This document shows positions 33,801 through 41,763 of a stretch of DNA of 64,000 nt, one piece after another. Within the stretch, counting starts at the first letter, position 1, and each line of letters opens with the position of its first letter. The stretch is taken from contig OZ020615.1 in the NCBI GenBank assembly GCA_963971575.1, positions 63,435,379-63,499,378 on the forward strand, in the 5' to 3' direction. Origin of the DNA: Liopterus haemorrhoidalis. Taxonomy: Eukaryota > Arthropoda > Insecta > Coleoptera > Dytiscidae. The position numbers and the translations under genes were made by a program. The notes under the pieces are model-generated. The model was not told the origin of the DNA and made no database searches. It saw only the letters and a list, made by a program, of their open reading frames with translations.

Positions 33801-36800
33801 ATTTCTGATGAATGATATACGTGCAGAAACATTTTTACATTTTATTAATTTTCAAAAACATAAGGAAAATAACAACGTTATCAATGCAATTTTTTTTTTG
33901 CACGAACTATTGTTAATATGCAAGAAGCTTTTGGAGAAAGATTTAAAGAGTTTAGAAAATATAAAGCTACACTAGCTTTTTTGACAAAACCAATTGAAGC
34001 AGATATGCAGCAATTACATTTATCACCATTCCCATTGATTAATCAGATACAATTTGAACTTCAATTATTGGATTTGAAATTCAAAGATTTATGGAATAAT
34101 ATATTCTTAAAACTTATTTCTGAACTGGAAAGTTTAGAAAGAGAAAAGTTCATTTTATCCAGCATAAGTGGACCGAAATTCTCAATCTTCAAGATGTAGA
34201 TAAAGTTGTTTTCGAAGATTGGAATCGTCTTCCAGAATCGTTCAATCATTTAAAAAATTATGCTTTTGGACTACTGACAATTTTCGGATCCACACATTAC
34301 TGTGAGCAAGTCTTTTCACATATGAAATTAATAGTCAGTTAAGAAGTAATCTTACTGACCTGAAACTTCAGTGCTGCCTTAAGTTAAAGATTACTGAATA
34401 TTTGCCAAATATTGAAGTCTTAACGAACACTATGCAAGTAGCAATCGTCCCAGTCAAAAAATTATTATATTGTAATATACTGGCAAATGCAATATGTATC
34501 ACAAACTAAATGTATAAGTAAATATTAATTTACTAGGGTATTACCCGTCAACAATGACGGATTTATAATATAAAAATTTCAATTGTTTGTGTGTGTATTT
34601 GGTTTTATTTTTTAACGTATCCTAATTTCGTCGCCAGTCTGCGAATTATGGGACAGGATATCACCAGTTAGGTAATCACGGGAGAGGGCGTCACCTGTCA
34701 GCCAATCAAGAAACAAGGTGTCCCCAGTTAGCCAATCACGAGAACTTTAGAAAAATTGACGTCATAATGTTACCGACACTACATACAAACACTTGCTAAT
34801 TATATAGTTAGATTATTTATTCATTAACTTTTTAAGATGAGAAAACGACTAATTTTTACTTAGTACATTACATTTATATTGTTAAAACTAGAAACAATTT
34901 GAGATGTTAATTTATGCCTACGAAACCCTAGACATTTCTATATGTAATTATATTCGTAGATACTTAGAGAATAAATCTGCAAAATATTGTTCATATCAGT
35001 TTATGCCTACGAAACCCAAAACATTTATATATAAAATTTTATCCGCAGTTTCTTAGTGAATAAATCTGCTAAATATTGTTCATATCGGTCAAAAGAAACA
35101 GGAGTATCTAGAGTCTCTTGTTTATGGCTACGAAACCCTAGACAGTTATGTATGTAGTTATATTCGTAAATTCTTAGAGAATAAATCTGCAAAATATTGT
35201 TTATATCGGTCAAAGGAAACAGGAGTATCTAGAGTCTCTTGTTTATGCCTACGACACTCTAGACATTTATGCATATAATTATATTCGTAGATTCTTAGAA
35301 AATAAATCTGAAAAATACTGTTCATGTCGGTCAAAGGATATAGGAGTACCCTAGGGTTTCTTGTCGAAACCCTATACATTTCTATAGGTTATTTTATCCG
35401 CAGATTTTCAAGTGATGACCTAAAAAAAAATCAGCTATGGCCACCACAGGACCGACCGCCATGATATAGTACTTCACACTAAATTCATACTTTGCATCAG
35501 TTTTTTCTCTCTCCAAAGTCCAGCTCTGTATTTTTATTCGCAGTTTTAATATTTAAATACAACAGCCTTATTGAATAAGATTTTGCTAGTCATGCTGCCA
35601 AGCAAAAATAAACAAGTCATATTTAGGTCTTTTAATATACCAATAAATTTATTTGGTAAATAAAATTAATTTGTTAAAAAATATGTTTGACCAAGAACAA
35701 TCAATAATTTAAGAGCAGTTCCGTATTATTTTTTGGACCCAATTTTATAAAACAAACAAATTTCTAACCATATGTTGTTGAAAGTAAAAAAGAAAAATAA
35801 CAAAAAATAATGTAAACAACAATCAACTAAATTGGACCTAATTTTGTTATTTCCTAATTTGCATTCGATTATTTGAGAAAAAAAGTTTACTTTTATATGG
35901 TACAAGGTTGAAAAAATTTCCTTATTGTGGAATATAACCTGTACTTCAAATTTTAACACCTTAAAAATGGAAATTTTATTTATAGTTGTTTTATATAATC
36001 TTTTGGCACATATAGTTTGTTTCTTTATTTTAAGCGCAACTAAAAACTAACTTTTAACGGTTTGAAGCTTTTGATCATTTTGTTTTTATGCCTTTGAATA
36101 TAAAGAGTATATAGCATTTAGGGTTATTAGTACGTACTACCTATGAATTTATTTCCACATTTCTACTTGACACATGTTTTATATTTTATAACAAAATGCA
36201 ATTTGTCAGTTGAAGTATTTTATCGTGTATTATTTATCATCTAAAAATAAAACATTCTTGATAAGAATTTGTTATTGTAAACTGCTTATCTATTTGAAAT
36301 TTTAAAAATTTGATTTTCACTTTAATATTACATAATAATTTAATATTATGGACAGTACTAGGTTCTTAATATGGCTCGATCTGGAGAGGGGGGCAAGCAG
36401 TTCAATTGCCCAGAGCGGAAAATTTGGGATGTGGCAGAATTGGTAAAAAATTAAAATAATTAAAACCAATAAAAAAAGTAAACTTTTTGAAAAAGTAAAA
36501 AATTCCGTAGTACATATTTGAATTTAGTATTATATTTAATTGATTAATAAATTAATTAATATTAATAAATAATTATTTATAATTAAATATAAAGGGCGGC
36601 AAAAATAATCTTGCCCAGATCGATGAAAGCATTATATTGTGTCTTGCTTCTTAACGAGCAAATTTTATTAAAAGGTAAAATAAAGAACTCTTTGGACACA
36701 TTTTGGACTCCGATAGCAATTTTCCCTGGGCTTGGAAAACTCTGAATAGACTATATAGCAGTGTTTCTCAACCAGTGGTCCACGGACCACTAATGGTCCT

Positions 36801-38694
36801 TAGCAAAATTTTAGTTGTCTGCGACAAGCGGAAAAATGATTATTTTTGAGATTTTTTGTTGATTTTTTTATGATCTTTTGTTCATATTCTATGATTTTTG
36901 TTAATTTTTCAGTGATTTTTTATTACTGAGATATTATATAGAGAGTCTACATATTCATTAAATTTGCTTAATAGTTCATTTATTTTTTTTGGGCCGCGGT
37001 AGAAAATTAAATATTTTACTGGTCCATGGTACATTTTCGGTTGAGAAACACTGCTCTACAGGACACAAAGATGAAAAATAAAATATGCATGGAGCCTATT
37101 GACTAGTACAGTGTTTCTCAACAAGTGGTCCGCGGGTCAGTCAGTTCTTGGTGGTCCGCGCACACAATATTTCATTAGTATTAATAATGGGCTTTTAAGC
37201 AAAAAAAAAAAATTCTTGACGTTGGTGGTCCACGGTTAGTGTGGAATTCTGAAAATGGTCCGCAACTGTCGAAGATTTGAGAAACACTGGTCTAGTATGT
37301 ATGTATGTTTGTATGCCTGTATGTCTGTAAGCCTGTAAGCCTGTATGCTTTTATGTTTGTACATCTCTATATCTATATGTCTGTAAGTCTGTAGCTTTGT
37401 ATTCCTGTAGGTATGTAGGTATGTCTGTATGTTTGTACGTCTGTATGTAGCTGTCTGTAGGTCTGTATTCCTATAGGTATGTATGCCTGTATATCTGAAT
37501 GCCTGTATGTCTGTGTGTTTGTACGTCTGTATGTAGCTGTCTGTAGGTCTGTATTCCTGTAGGTATGTATGCCTGTATATCTGAATGCCTGTATATCTGA
37601 ATGTCTGTATGTTTGTACGTCTGTATGTTTCTGTCTCTAGGTCTGTATGCCTGTAGGTATGTATGTCTGTATGCCTGTAGGTATGTATGTCTGTATGCCT
37701 GTGTGTCTTTATATTTGTATGCATGTATGTATGTCTGTATTCCTGTAGGTATGTCTCTATATCTGTATGCCTCTATATTAGGGTGACCATTTTCTTAAGA
37801 AGGCAATGCGGGACGGAGCAAAAAAAAAAGGTCCTCATCTCCCAAATCCAAGTGAAGAGCAAAAAAAAAAGGTCCTCATCTCCCAAAATCCAAGTGAAGA
37901 GCAATAATAAAGGTCTTCACCTCCCAAATCCAAGTGAAGAGCAAAAAAAAGGTCCTCATCTTCCAAAATCCAAGTGATGAGCAAAAAAAAAAGGTTTTCA
38001 CCTCCCAAATCCAAGTGAAGAGCAAAAAAAAGGTCCTCACCTCCCAAATGTTAAAATGCGGGACAATGCGGGACAAAATGTTAAAATGCGAGACTTTTGC
38101 GGGACGCATCTTAATGCGGGACAAAATGTTAAAATGCGGGACAAAATGTTAAAATGCGGGACAGTCCCGCAAAATGCGGGACGAATGGTCACCCTACTGT
38201 ATATCTGAATGCCTGTATGTCTGTATGTTTGTACATCTGTATGTATCTGTCTGTAGGTCTGTATTCCTGTAGGTATGTATGCCTGTCTATCTGAATGCCT
38301 GTATATCTGAATGTCTGTATGTTTGTACGTCTGTATGTTTTTGTCTCTAGGTATGTATGCCTGTAGGTATGTATGTCTGTATGCCTGTGTGTCTTTATAT
38401 TTGTATGCATGTATGTATGTCTGTATGCCTGTATGTCTGTACGCATGTATGTATGCCCTGAGTGTTTGTATGGCTATAGGCATTTATGTATGATTACAAT
38501 ATTATGTACATTTAATAACTTACCTCTTTTTCTCTGATTTTCTTGGCAAGTTTAGTAGCACTAATCTTAAATAGTGGATTATCATTGGCTGGTATCCGTT
38601 TCGGTGGAGTTCTCTCGATCCACCTGTAGATTGGTCTTAGTATCCAGTCGAATACACTTTGCACAAACGCGAAGAGACGGAGCCAATACTCCAT
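21706..38694 (-). CDS. FAAH2: FAAH2-like fatty-acid amide hydrolase, copy A (complete, nine coding exons)
   Basis: Amidase-signature serine hydrolase, expected to cleave fatty-acid amides (anandamide-like lipids) at membranes. Exons on the minus strand: 38694-38524, 32809-32590, 26494-26277, 25060-24949, 24552-24395, 24154-24011, 23934-23830, 23670-23320 and 21807-21706. They total 1581 bases, 526 aa plus TAA, with all introns GT..AG. An N-terminal hydrophobic segment (about residues 5-25) precedes the amidase domain. Catalytic Lys124 (PITIKES), cis-Ser199 (GGSSGGE) and nucleophile Ser223 (DVAGSIR) are present, and the Ser-Ser spacing of 24 equals that of rat FAAH. The start ATG has a good Kozak context (CACCATGG). 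Length is normal for insect FAAH2-like proteins. Introns 1 and 2 are about 6 kb each and full of repeats. The exact substrate cannot be told. Confidence 0.95.
22252..22535. mobile_element. hAT MITE, 284 bp, exact 8-bp duplication
   Basis: CAGTGTTTGTCAACTG at the left and a complementary GGTTAAGTAACACTG at the right, flanked by ATCTATAA on both sides. Internal CCGCGGACC blocks. Same family as the elements at 25169, 36759 and 37109. Confidence 0.88.
22615..23160 (-). pseudogene. mariner transposase remnant (DD34D C-terminal half)
   Basis: Minus-strand reading gives DNA-stop-PHSSKKRQVKK, then LTHPPYSPDISPSDYHLFRS and LEHFLRNKTLRDMNHVK. These are the second and third catalytic Asp motifs of mariner. 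A stop follows DNA and the frame breaks upstream. Within intron 8 of FAAH2-like A. Confidence 0.8.
23320..23670 (-). CDS. FAAH2: FAAH2-like A exon 8
   Basis: ESASIPIEIIKSLFGVSQYS through GQNGVFLYPTF to GLPIGIQ. A GGTGTTATG inside resembles a donor but the frame continues (GVMYTMLFNCMGLPSTNVP), and the family has this segment, so it is exonic. Confidence 0.94.
23830..23934 (-). CDS. FAAH2: FAAH2-like A exon 7
   Basis: TKFVELTESIEMSISVFFTD to NPNNPK, 35 codons. The downstream intron falls exactly after NPK, where copy B reads straight through. Confidence 0.9.
24011..24154 (-). CDS. FAAH2: FAAH2-like A exon 6
   Basis: VDLSSLNIYHAEDAGPSW then the amphipathic helix EIKEGIKKCVAHLRDN. 48 codons, the same size as exon 5 of copy B. 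Next intron is 76 bp. Confidence 0.92.
24395..24552 (-). CDS. FAAH2: FAAH2-like A exon 5
   Basis: GIVSVKGHYPNPTDEKLPEY, LVLGPLTRYAEDL, LKLNLDQK-type end. The LGPLTRYAEDL block is the conserved substrate-channel region of the family. Phase 0 end at GTATGC. Confidence 0.94.
24623..24751. mobile_element. Small MITE (PIF/Harbinger-like, TTA target)
   Basis: 129 bp; ends T(T/G)GTGCAATTCTGT with inner AAATCTGTAAGC, flanked by TTA on both sides. In intron 4 of FAAH2-like A, an intron that copy B lacks. Confidence 0.65.
24949..25060 (-). CDS. FAAH2: FAAH2-like A exon 4 (nucleophile Ser)
   Basis: GALIGAGASVAGIGSDVAGS then IRVPGAFNGIFGHKPTG. Ser223 is the nucleophile. The residue before GS is Ala where most relatives have Gly (DIGGS). 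Phase 1 end; copy B has no intron here. Confidence 0.94.
25169..25862. mobile_element. hAT MITE interrupted by a TA-MITE
   Basis: CAGTGTTTCTCAACC to GTTGAGAAACACTG, flanked by GCGTAGGT and GCGTAGAT (7 of 8 match). It is split by the element at 25208-25615, which therefore came later. Confidence 0.82.
25208..25615. mobile_element. Tc1/mariner-type MITE, 'CAGTCTGTTCC' family copy 1
   Basis: Starts CAGTCTGTTCCAAACGG and ends with its complement; TA on both sides; 408 bp. Interior includes GACATATGTC. Two sister copies, 39885-40291 and 58569-58975, have the same length within one base. Confidence 0.88.
25870..26192. repeat. Fragment with GCGGACCGGCAAG repeats, possible hAT right end
   Basis: Several CGGACCGGCAAG units and CACCTCCAAAA..AGTGATGAG units, ending GGTTGGGAAACGCTG, a hAT-type terminus. 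The left end was not identified. Confidence 0.45.
26277..26494 (-). CDS. FAAH2: FAAH2-like A exon 3 (GGSSGGE)
   Basis: GMSQAGGTLSRCGVRAASDG, VTNTPELCLSWETDN, then RTCGGSSGGE with cis-Ser199. Phase 0 end at GTAAGT. Confidence 0.95.
26780..27234. repeat. Purine-rich (GAA/GAT) low-complexity tract
   Basis: The plus strand is strongly purine-rich, built of GATGAAGAAGAAAA-like units. Long F/I/S-rich ORFs on the minus strand are by-products of composition. Confidence 0.8.
27235..27538 (+). repeat. Tandem pair of a 152-bp unit
   Basis: Two near-identical head-to-tail units starting ATCAGCTGTGGCCACCACAG. A further full unit is at about 29995-30145 and short pieces are at 35429 and 47096. The core CTGTGGCCACCACAG is a palindrome with one mismatch. 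Confidence 0.85.
27560..28018 (+). repeat. R10 repeat copy 1 with (CAGA)n
   Basis: Ordered modules: TTTTATAGCAACTTTTGTT, ACACGAGTAAACTCCCATT, a (CAGA)/(CGGA) microsatellite at about 27826-27897, then ATCATGCTAAAAATAGTC and CACAATACCTCCCTTATAT ending GGTCGGTAAAAA. Similar order at 29560-29935, 47150-47580 and, shorter, 32262-32415 and 48690-48940. No ORF; class unknown. Confidence 0.75.
28019..28560. repeat. Second purine-rich GAA/GAT tract
   Basis: Same composition as the tract at 26780-27234. It begins at the end of R10 copy 1. A short piece also follows the R10 fragment at 32416-32520. Confidence 0.8.
29560..30145 (+). repeat. R10 copy 2 plus 152-bp unit
   Basis: Same modules as at 27560 with a shorter CAGA run (about 29832-29870), followed by the CTGTGGCCACCACAG unit. 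Confidence 0.7.
30165..30416 (+). repeat. R1 repeat 3' fragment
   Basis: Only the terminal block of R1 (CAAAATCTTAATGAA..TTGCTATATA to TTCACACTTCACATC) is present. Other lone R1 ends are seen near 32538-32570 and 40655-40702. Confidence 0.7.
31200..32260 (+). repeat. Tandem array, about 148-bp unit, seven copies
   Basis: TTTGGTCCGTAATGAC recurs at about 31327, 31462, 31607, 31753, 31903, 32051 and 32199. Between them are CATATCTCAAAAA and TTGAATTTTTGGAATTCTCA. Units are non-coding and A/T-rich. In intron 2 of FAAH2-like A. Confidence 0.9.
32590..32809 (-). CDS. FAAH2: FAAH2-like A exon 2 (catalytic Lys)
   Basis: LKSEDVVRAYIQRIKEVNPV through GVPITIKESCGVEG. It carries Lys124 of the Ser-Ser-Lys triad. 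Phase 1 end at GTAATT. Confidence 0.94.
33533..33785. mobile_element. hAT-type element 'TAGGGTGACC', copy 1
   Basis: Exact octamer CTTTTAGA at 33525-33532 and 33786-33793. Ends TAGGGTGACCATTCGTCCC and TTAAGAAAATGGTCACCCTA. The interior is an array of GTCCCGCATTTTAACATTTT units and GGATTTGGGAGATGAGGAC units. Inserted in the older hAT relic. Confidence 0.9.
33918..34480 (+). pseudogene. hAT transposase C-terminal relic
   Basis: First frame MQEAFGERFKEFRKYKATLA..TKPIEADMQQLHLSPF. After a frameshift near 34150 it continues DVDKVVFEDWNRLPESFNHL and TIFGSTHYCEQVFSHMKLI, then a stop and SNLTDLKLQCCLKL. The CEQ.FS.MK core is the hATC motif. Dead by frameshift and stop. Confidence 0.8.
34533..34812 (-). 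mobile_element. Short Helitron copy 3 (280 bp)
   Basis: Minus strand: TCTAACTATATAATTAGC at the 5' end after host A; 3' hairpin CCGTCA-TTG-TTGACGG, then GTAATACCCTAG and host T. Unrelated inside to copies 1 and 2 apart from the rules, but the DNA right of it (TTTATTCATTAACTTTTTAA) also occurs inside them. Confidence 0.7.
34911..35420. repeat. Tandem array, about 120-bp unit, four to five copies
   Basis: Units run from TTTATGCCTACGAAACCCTA to GAAACAGGAGTATCTAGAGT and contain AGAATAAATCTGCAAAATAT. The ACGAAACCCT motif is also the R1 end motif. Minus-strand ORFs here are by-products. Confidence 0.88.
35421..36758. other. AT-rich intron sequence
   Basis: Apart from one short CTGTGGCCACCACAG-type piece at 35429-35470, I see no ORF, repeat end or array here. 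Confidence 0.5.
36759..37053. mobile_element. hAT MITE (CAGTGTTTCTCAACC family)
   Basis: CAGTGTTTCTCAACCAGTGG to GGTTGAGAAACACTG; flanks CTATATAG and CTCTACAG match at 6 of 8. 295 bp. Confidence 0.8.
37109..37289. mobile_element. hAT MITE (same family), 181 bp
   Basis: CAGTGTTTCTCAACAAGTGG to TTGAGAAACACTG; flanks GACTAGTA and GTCTAGTA match at 7 of 8. Shorter by internal deletion. Confidence 0.8.
37293..38490. repeat. CTGTATG-type minisatellite, interrupted by a hAT element
   Basis: Degenerate 4-12 bp units (TGTATGTCTGTATGCCTG...) fill both sides of the insertion at 37779-38196. Both strands give long repetitive pseudo-ORFs (Tyr-Arg-His-Thr-Asp or Cys-Leu-Tyr-Ala runs) that I do not treat as genes. 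It lies 30 bp from exon 1 of FAAH2-like A. Confidence 0.9.
37779..38196. mobile_element. hAT-type element 'TAGGGTGACC', copy 2
   Basis: Reverse orientation relative to copy 1, 418 bp, flanks CTCTATAT and CTGTATAT (7 of 8). Internal arrays are longer: about six CTCCCAAATCCAAGTGAAGAG-like units and several AAAATGTTAAAATGCGGGAC units. Confidence 0.88.
38524..38694 (-). CDS. FAAH2: FAAH2-like A exon 1 (start, membrane segment)
   Basis: MEYWLRLFAFVQSVFDWILR, a hydrophobic N-terminus, then PANDNPLFKISATKLAKKIR. Kozak-like CACCATGG. Ends in phase 0 after EKE at GTAAGT. 57 codons. Confidence 0.93.
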
Positions 38695-39474
38695 GGTGGA
38701 CAGGCGATAGTGTACTGCTAGACAAGACTAACTTCGCGAAGTGTTTAGCGCGTTTATTTACATGCTCTCAAGTTCTAGCGGATAAACAATTAGATAAAAT
38801 TTTAAGGATGTTTCAAATGATAATAGATTTTATTTTAGATTAGTAATTAATTAATCAACATTTTGAAATAATGTTTAATGTATTTATGTTTTTGACTGTA
38901 TTTAATTTTATCATTTACATTTCAGTTTACATAATTATAGTTTCCCAACTAGTAGCGTTTCCGACAAGATCTGAACCTCTGGCACTATATGATAGTCACG
39001 TGGATGATATTCTGTTTTGCCTGATCCTTATATTTTTAAGTTAAGCAAAATGTATTCTTTAGTCGCTACCCCATTCCCCAGAGGGTTTGATCTAAAAATC
39101 TTAATAATGTACATTGATAGGAATCGAAATAATTCAACAAGAATCTTTTATCAGATTAGTTTTCCAATTTTTTTTTTTTTTTTTTTTTCCCTTATTTCTA
39201 CAATTATATTTTTAAATGTATTATGTGGCGTCAAAAGAAAGATGATAGAACTTGGATTAAAGAACAGAAAGTAGTTTTTTAAAATTTATTTTAAGACAAT
39301 TTTTGACAAAAACTCTTGAGCTACACCCTATAACCTTTAGGGGGGTTAAACTAAAAATCTGAAAAATTCTAAATAATGTACATTTGTGTGAACTTTCGGA
39401 AAATAACGCATTTTTGTGTTTTTCTGCTTGACCATGTAAAATATTTAATAACTTATGTAAGAAAATAAACCAGC

Positions 39475-39545
39475 ATGCTTTCATAGTGTAATGGTTCGCA
39501 ATCTCGCGATCTAATTTGCAAACTACGGTTCCGGTCTCGAGATAA
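39475..39545 (+). other. tRNA-like cassette in R1 copy 4
   Basis: GCTTTCATAGTGTAATGGTT followed by CGGTTCCGGTCTCGAG. The 5' half resembles the D-arm region of tRNA-Val/Glu (CATAGTGTAGTGGTT). Distinct from the cassettes of copies 1-3. Confidence 0.55.
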
Positions 39546-39884
39546 TTTAATTTTTTTTGCATTTTTATTTTGTTTAAATTATTTTTTCAAAATTCTAGTT
39601 ATATTTGGGCAAATGTTGCATTTAATTTTCAAATGCGTAAATTTAATAACCAGTGGAAATTGTTGAAATTGAATACACGAAATAAGAGGAGCTATGACTT
39701 AAAACAACCAATGGAAGCCATAGGCGCAATTTTCAAAATCTTAATGAATCTTGCTATATATAAAAAAACATATTGCACATATTTAGAAACCTAAATAATG
39801 GTATTAGGTATTCGAATTAAAATAAACAAAAAAAATATTTTAACATTTGTTTTGGCATCCCAAATAATCATCATTCACTTACTA

Positions 39885-40291
39885 CAGTCTGTTCCAAACG
39901 GTTAAGCGGAACTAAATGGGAATTTACTTCTTTTAGGTTGTCACGAGAAGGGACCTTGCTTGGGATATTTCATTTTTCACGTTGGGATGTCAAAATTTAA
40001 AATTCCAACAATGAAAACATGGAAACGAATGACATATGTCAAAATTAAATATTTTTTTTAGATATTTTAATGACAAAAAAATAAATAAATGGGAAATTTG
40101 TATTAAGAATGACACAAAAAATCAAAATATAAAGAAAATGACATTTTAAAATGATATTAACCTTTACCAAAAAATGTTTATTGTAAGTATGATTTACAAA
40201 GCTTAAACAAAACGGCCGAAAGGCACGATTTAAACGATGAAAGTAACTAGATTGCAAAATCTAGTTCCGCTTAAGCGTTTGGAACAGACTG
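39885..40291. mobile_element. 'CAGTCTGTTCC' MITE copy 2
   Basis: 407 bp, same ends as copy 1, TA duplicated. The uninterrupted target is known from the other R1 copies, so the TA duplication is shown directly. Confidence 0.9.
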
Positions 40292-40346
40292 TAAATACCT
40301 GCGAAACCCTGAAATGTGTGAAAATTTACACTTCACATCAATTTTT

Positions 40347-41514
40347 TTTAGAAATGAAAACAGTTTAAATAGTTTTTTCTTCCGCCCCCCCCCCCAATCC
40401 TGGGTGCGCCACTGATATACATTAATGTGAAACAAAATAGGCAGGAATTTTTGATCTGGTAATTATTCTGAAAGTTATCGATTGACACCGTGCTTACAAT
40501 ATTTATTTGACTGACTGGAGCACTGGATATACTGGATAGCTATATTAAGCACGCTTGAAAGTCTCTAGATGAAAGCACTTGTTTTATTCTTTCAAAAGTT
40601 ATCGAAATTTATAAATTTTACGTACCTATAATTTGTTATCACTTACTAAATAACTAAAAAAAACCTGAAATGTGTGAAAATACGCACTTCTCATCAATTT
40701 TTTTAACTTGGGTCCCAAAACCTTGCCTGCGGGGCCTTAGCTATGACGTTTCAGTATTTACAATACTACAAAACTTAACTTTCAATCAGTCCTGACATCA
40801 TTAAGTCTTTTTAATTAAATACGTAAGTCCCTATAGTGTTTTTGTTTCATCAGGTTTTTGTTAAATTTTTTGCACTTTATTCTTTTTGCCAAGGCTACCA
40901 GAATACCTTCTTAAGTGTTATCGAAAATATAAAGGGGAAATAAGTTTAAAATAATTTTAAAAAAAGGTTGTACCTAAACACATATCTAGTTGACCTTGGT
41001 AAAACGGGAGTAAATAAAATTGCTACAAATATTTTGTACCTGGCATGTATGTAGTTCTTCAACCCGACTGGCGGTGCCAAAGAAGAGTTAGATTTGATAA
41101 TTTTGATAGCAAACAATATCAAAATTTGGCCCAATATTCATATGGATGAGTATAAATTTTTAGAATTGATATTTTTGATATCAATATTGCGAAAACAATG
41201 TTATTGGACTATTGACGTTTTGATTTAGTCTCTCCAATTGTTAAAACTAAATCAGAAACTAATGGAAAAACGTCCAAATTTATTTAACTGAAAATAAATA
41301 TTTTTTCATCATGACAAGGTCCTCAATCAGTAAATATAACCCGCGAAAAAATTCAGGACTTAAAACTGGGAAATTATTCCATATCCACCGTATTCACCCA
41401 GTCTCGTGCCTTTGATTTTCATCTATTTAGGTCTATGTAACATACACTCGGAGATAAAAAATTTCGAAATATCACCGATATAGAAAATCACCAAATATAT
41501 TTTAAGTCAAAACC
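40347..41514. other. Intergenic AT-rich sequence
   Basis: Poly-C run at about 40385-40395 and one lone R1 end (40655-40702). No gene seen. Confidence 0.5.
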
Positions 41515-41528
41515 AGAAAAATTCTATA

Positions 41529-41763
41529 TTATTTATTTATTTTACATCGGTCTATTTCTGCAACGAGGCTAATCGCCGATGCCAGGGAGCGAGCTCCTAC
41601 ACCTGGATGAGGGGTGAATGATTGTGAAATGAGAGTAATGTAAACATATTATTCTCGCCCGAATAATATCACCAACGGAGAATCGAACTACCGACCGCAC
41701 AATCCAGACTGTTTTTCACCAGTCCAAACTGCACGATTTAATGCCCTCGGCCACTACGTTGGC
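41529..41763 (-). mobile_element. tRNA-derived SINE, copy 1
   Basis: On the minus strand: head GCCAACGTAGTGGCCGAGGG with A-box-like GTGGCCGAGGGCATT, B-box-like GTAGTTCGATTCTCC, body with CACCCCTCATCCAGGTGTAG, and an ATAAATAAATA tail. A 14-bp target duplication AGAAAA(A/C)TTCTATA stands at 41515-41528 and 41764-41777. Resembles a tRNA-Leu/Ser head. Confidence 0.88.

Larger units (their letters stand above)
33338..34490 (+). mobile_element. Decayed autonomous hAT element (left end plus transposase)
   Basis: Left terminus CAGGGGTCGGCATCCTGCGG, typical of hAT, followed by a transposase relic at 33918-34480. The right end was not found. It is split by the TAGGGTGACC element at 33533-33785. In intron 1 of FAAH2-like A. 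Confidence 0.65.
39270..40346 (+). repeat. R1 repeat copy 4 (older, 5' part diverged), with nested MITE
   Basis: Shares the CCTATAACC..GGTTAAACTAAAAATCTG block, a tRNA-like cassette (39475-39545), the CAATGGAAGCCATAGGCGCA block and the terminal TACCTGCGAAACCCTGAAAT. The MITE at 39885-40291 splits the sequence TTAC-TA-AATACC, which is whole in copies 1 and 2. Confidence 0.78.

Noticed and set aside
33557..33832. 91-codon minus-strand ORF
   Set aside because: It lies in the internal array of a hAT-type element and encodes only repeats of a few residues.
31200..35420. Regular tandem repeats as possible CRISPR arrays
   Set aside because: Units of 120-148 bp are contiguous without unique spacers, and the DNA is eukaryotic.
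37236..38493. Long ORFs on both strands with Tyr-Arg-His-Thr-Asp or Cys-Leu-Tyr-Ala runs
   Set aside because: Products of the CTGTATG minisatellite and of the inserted TAGGGTGACC element; repeats open on both strands are not genes.
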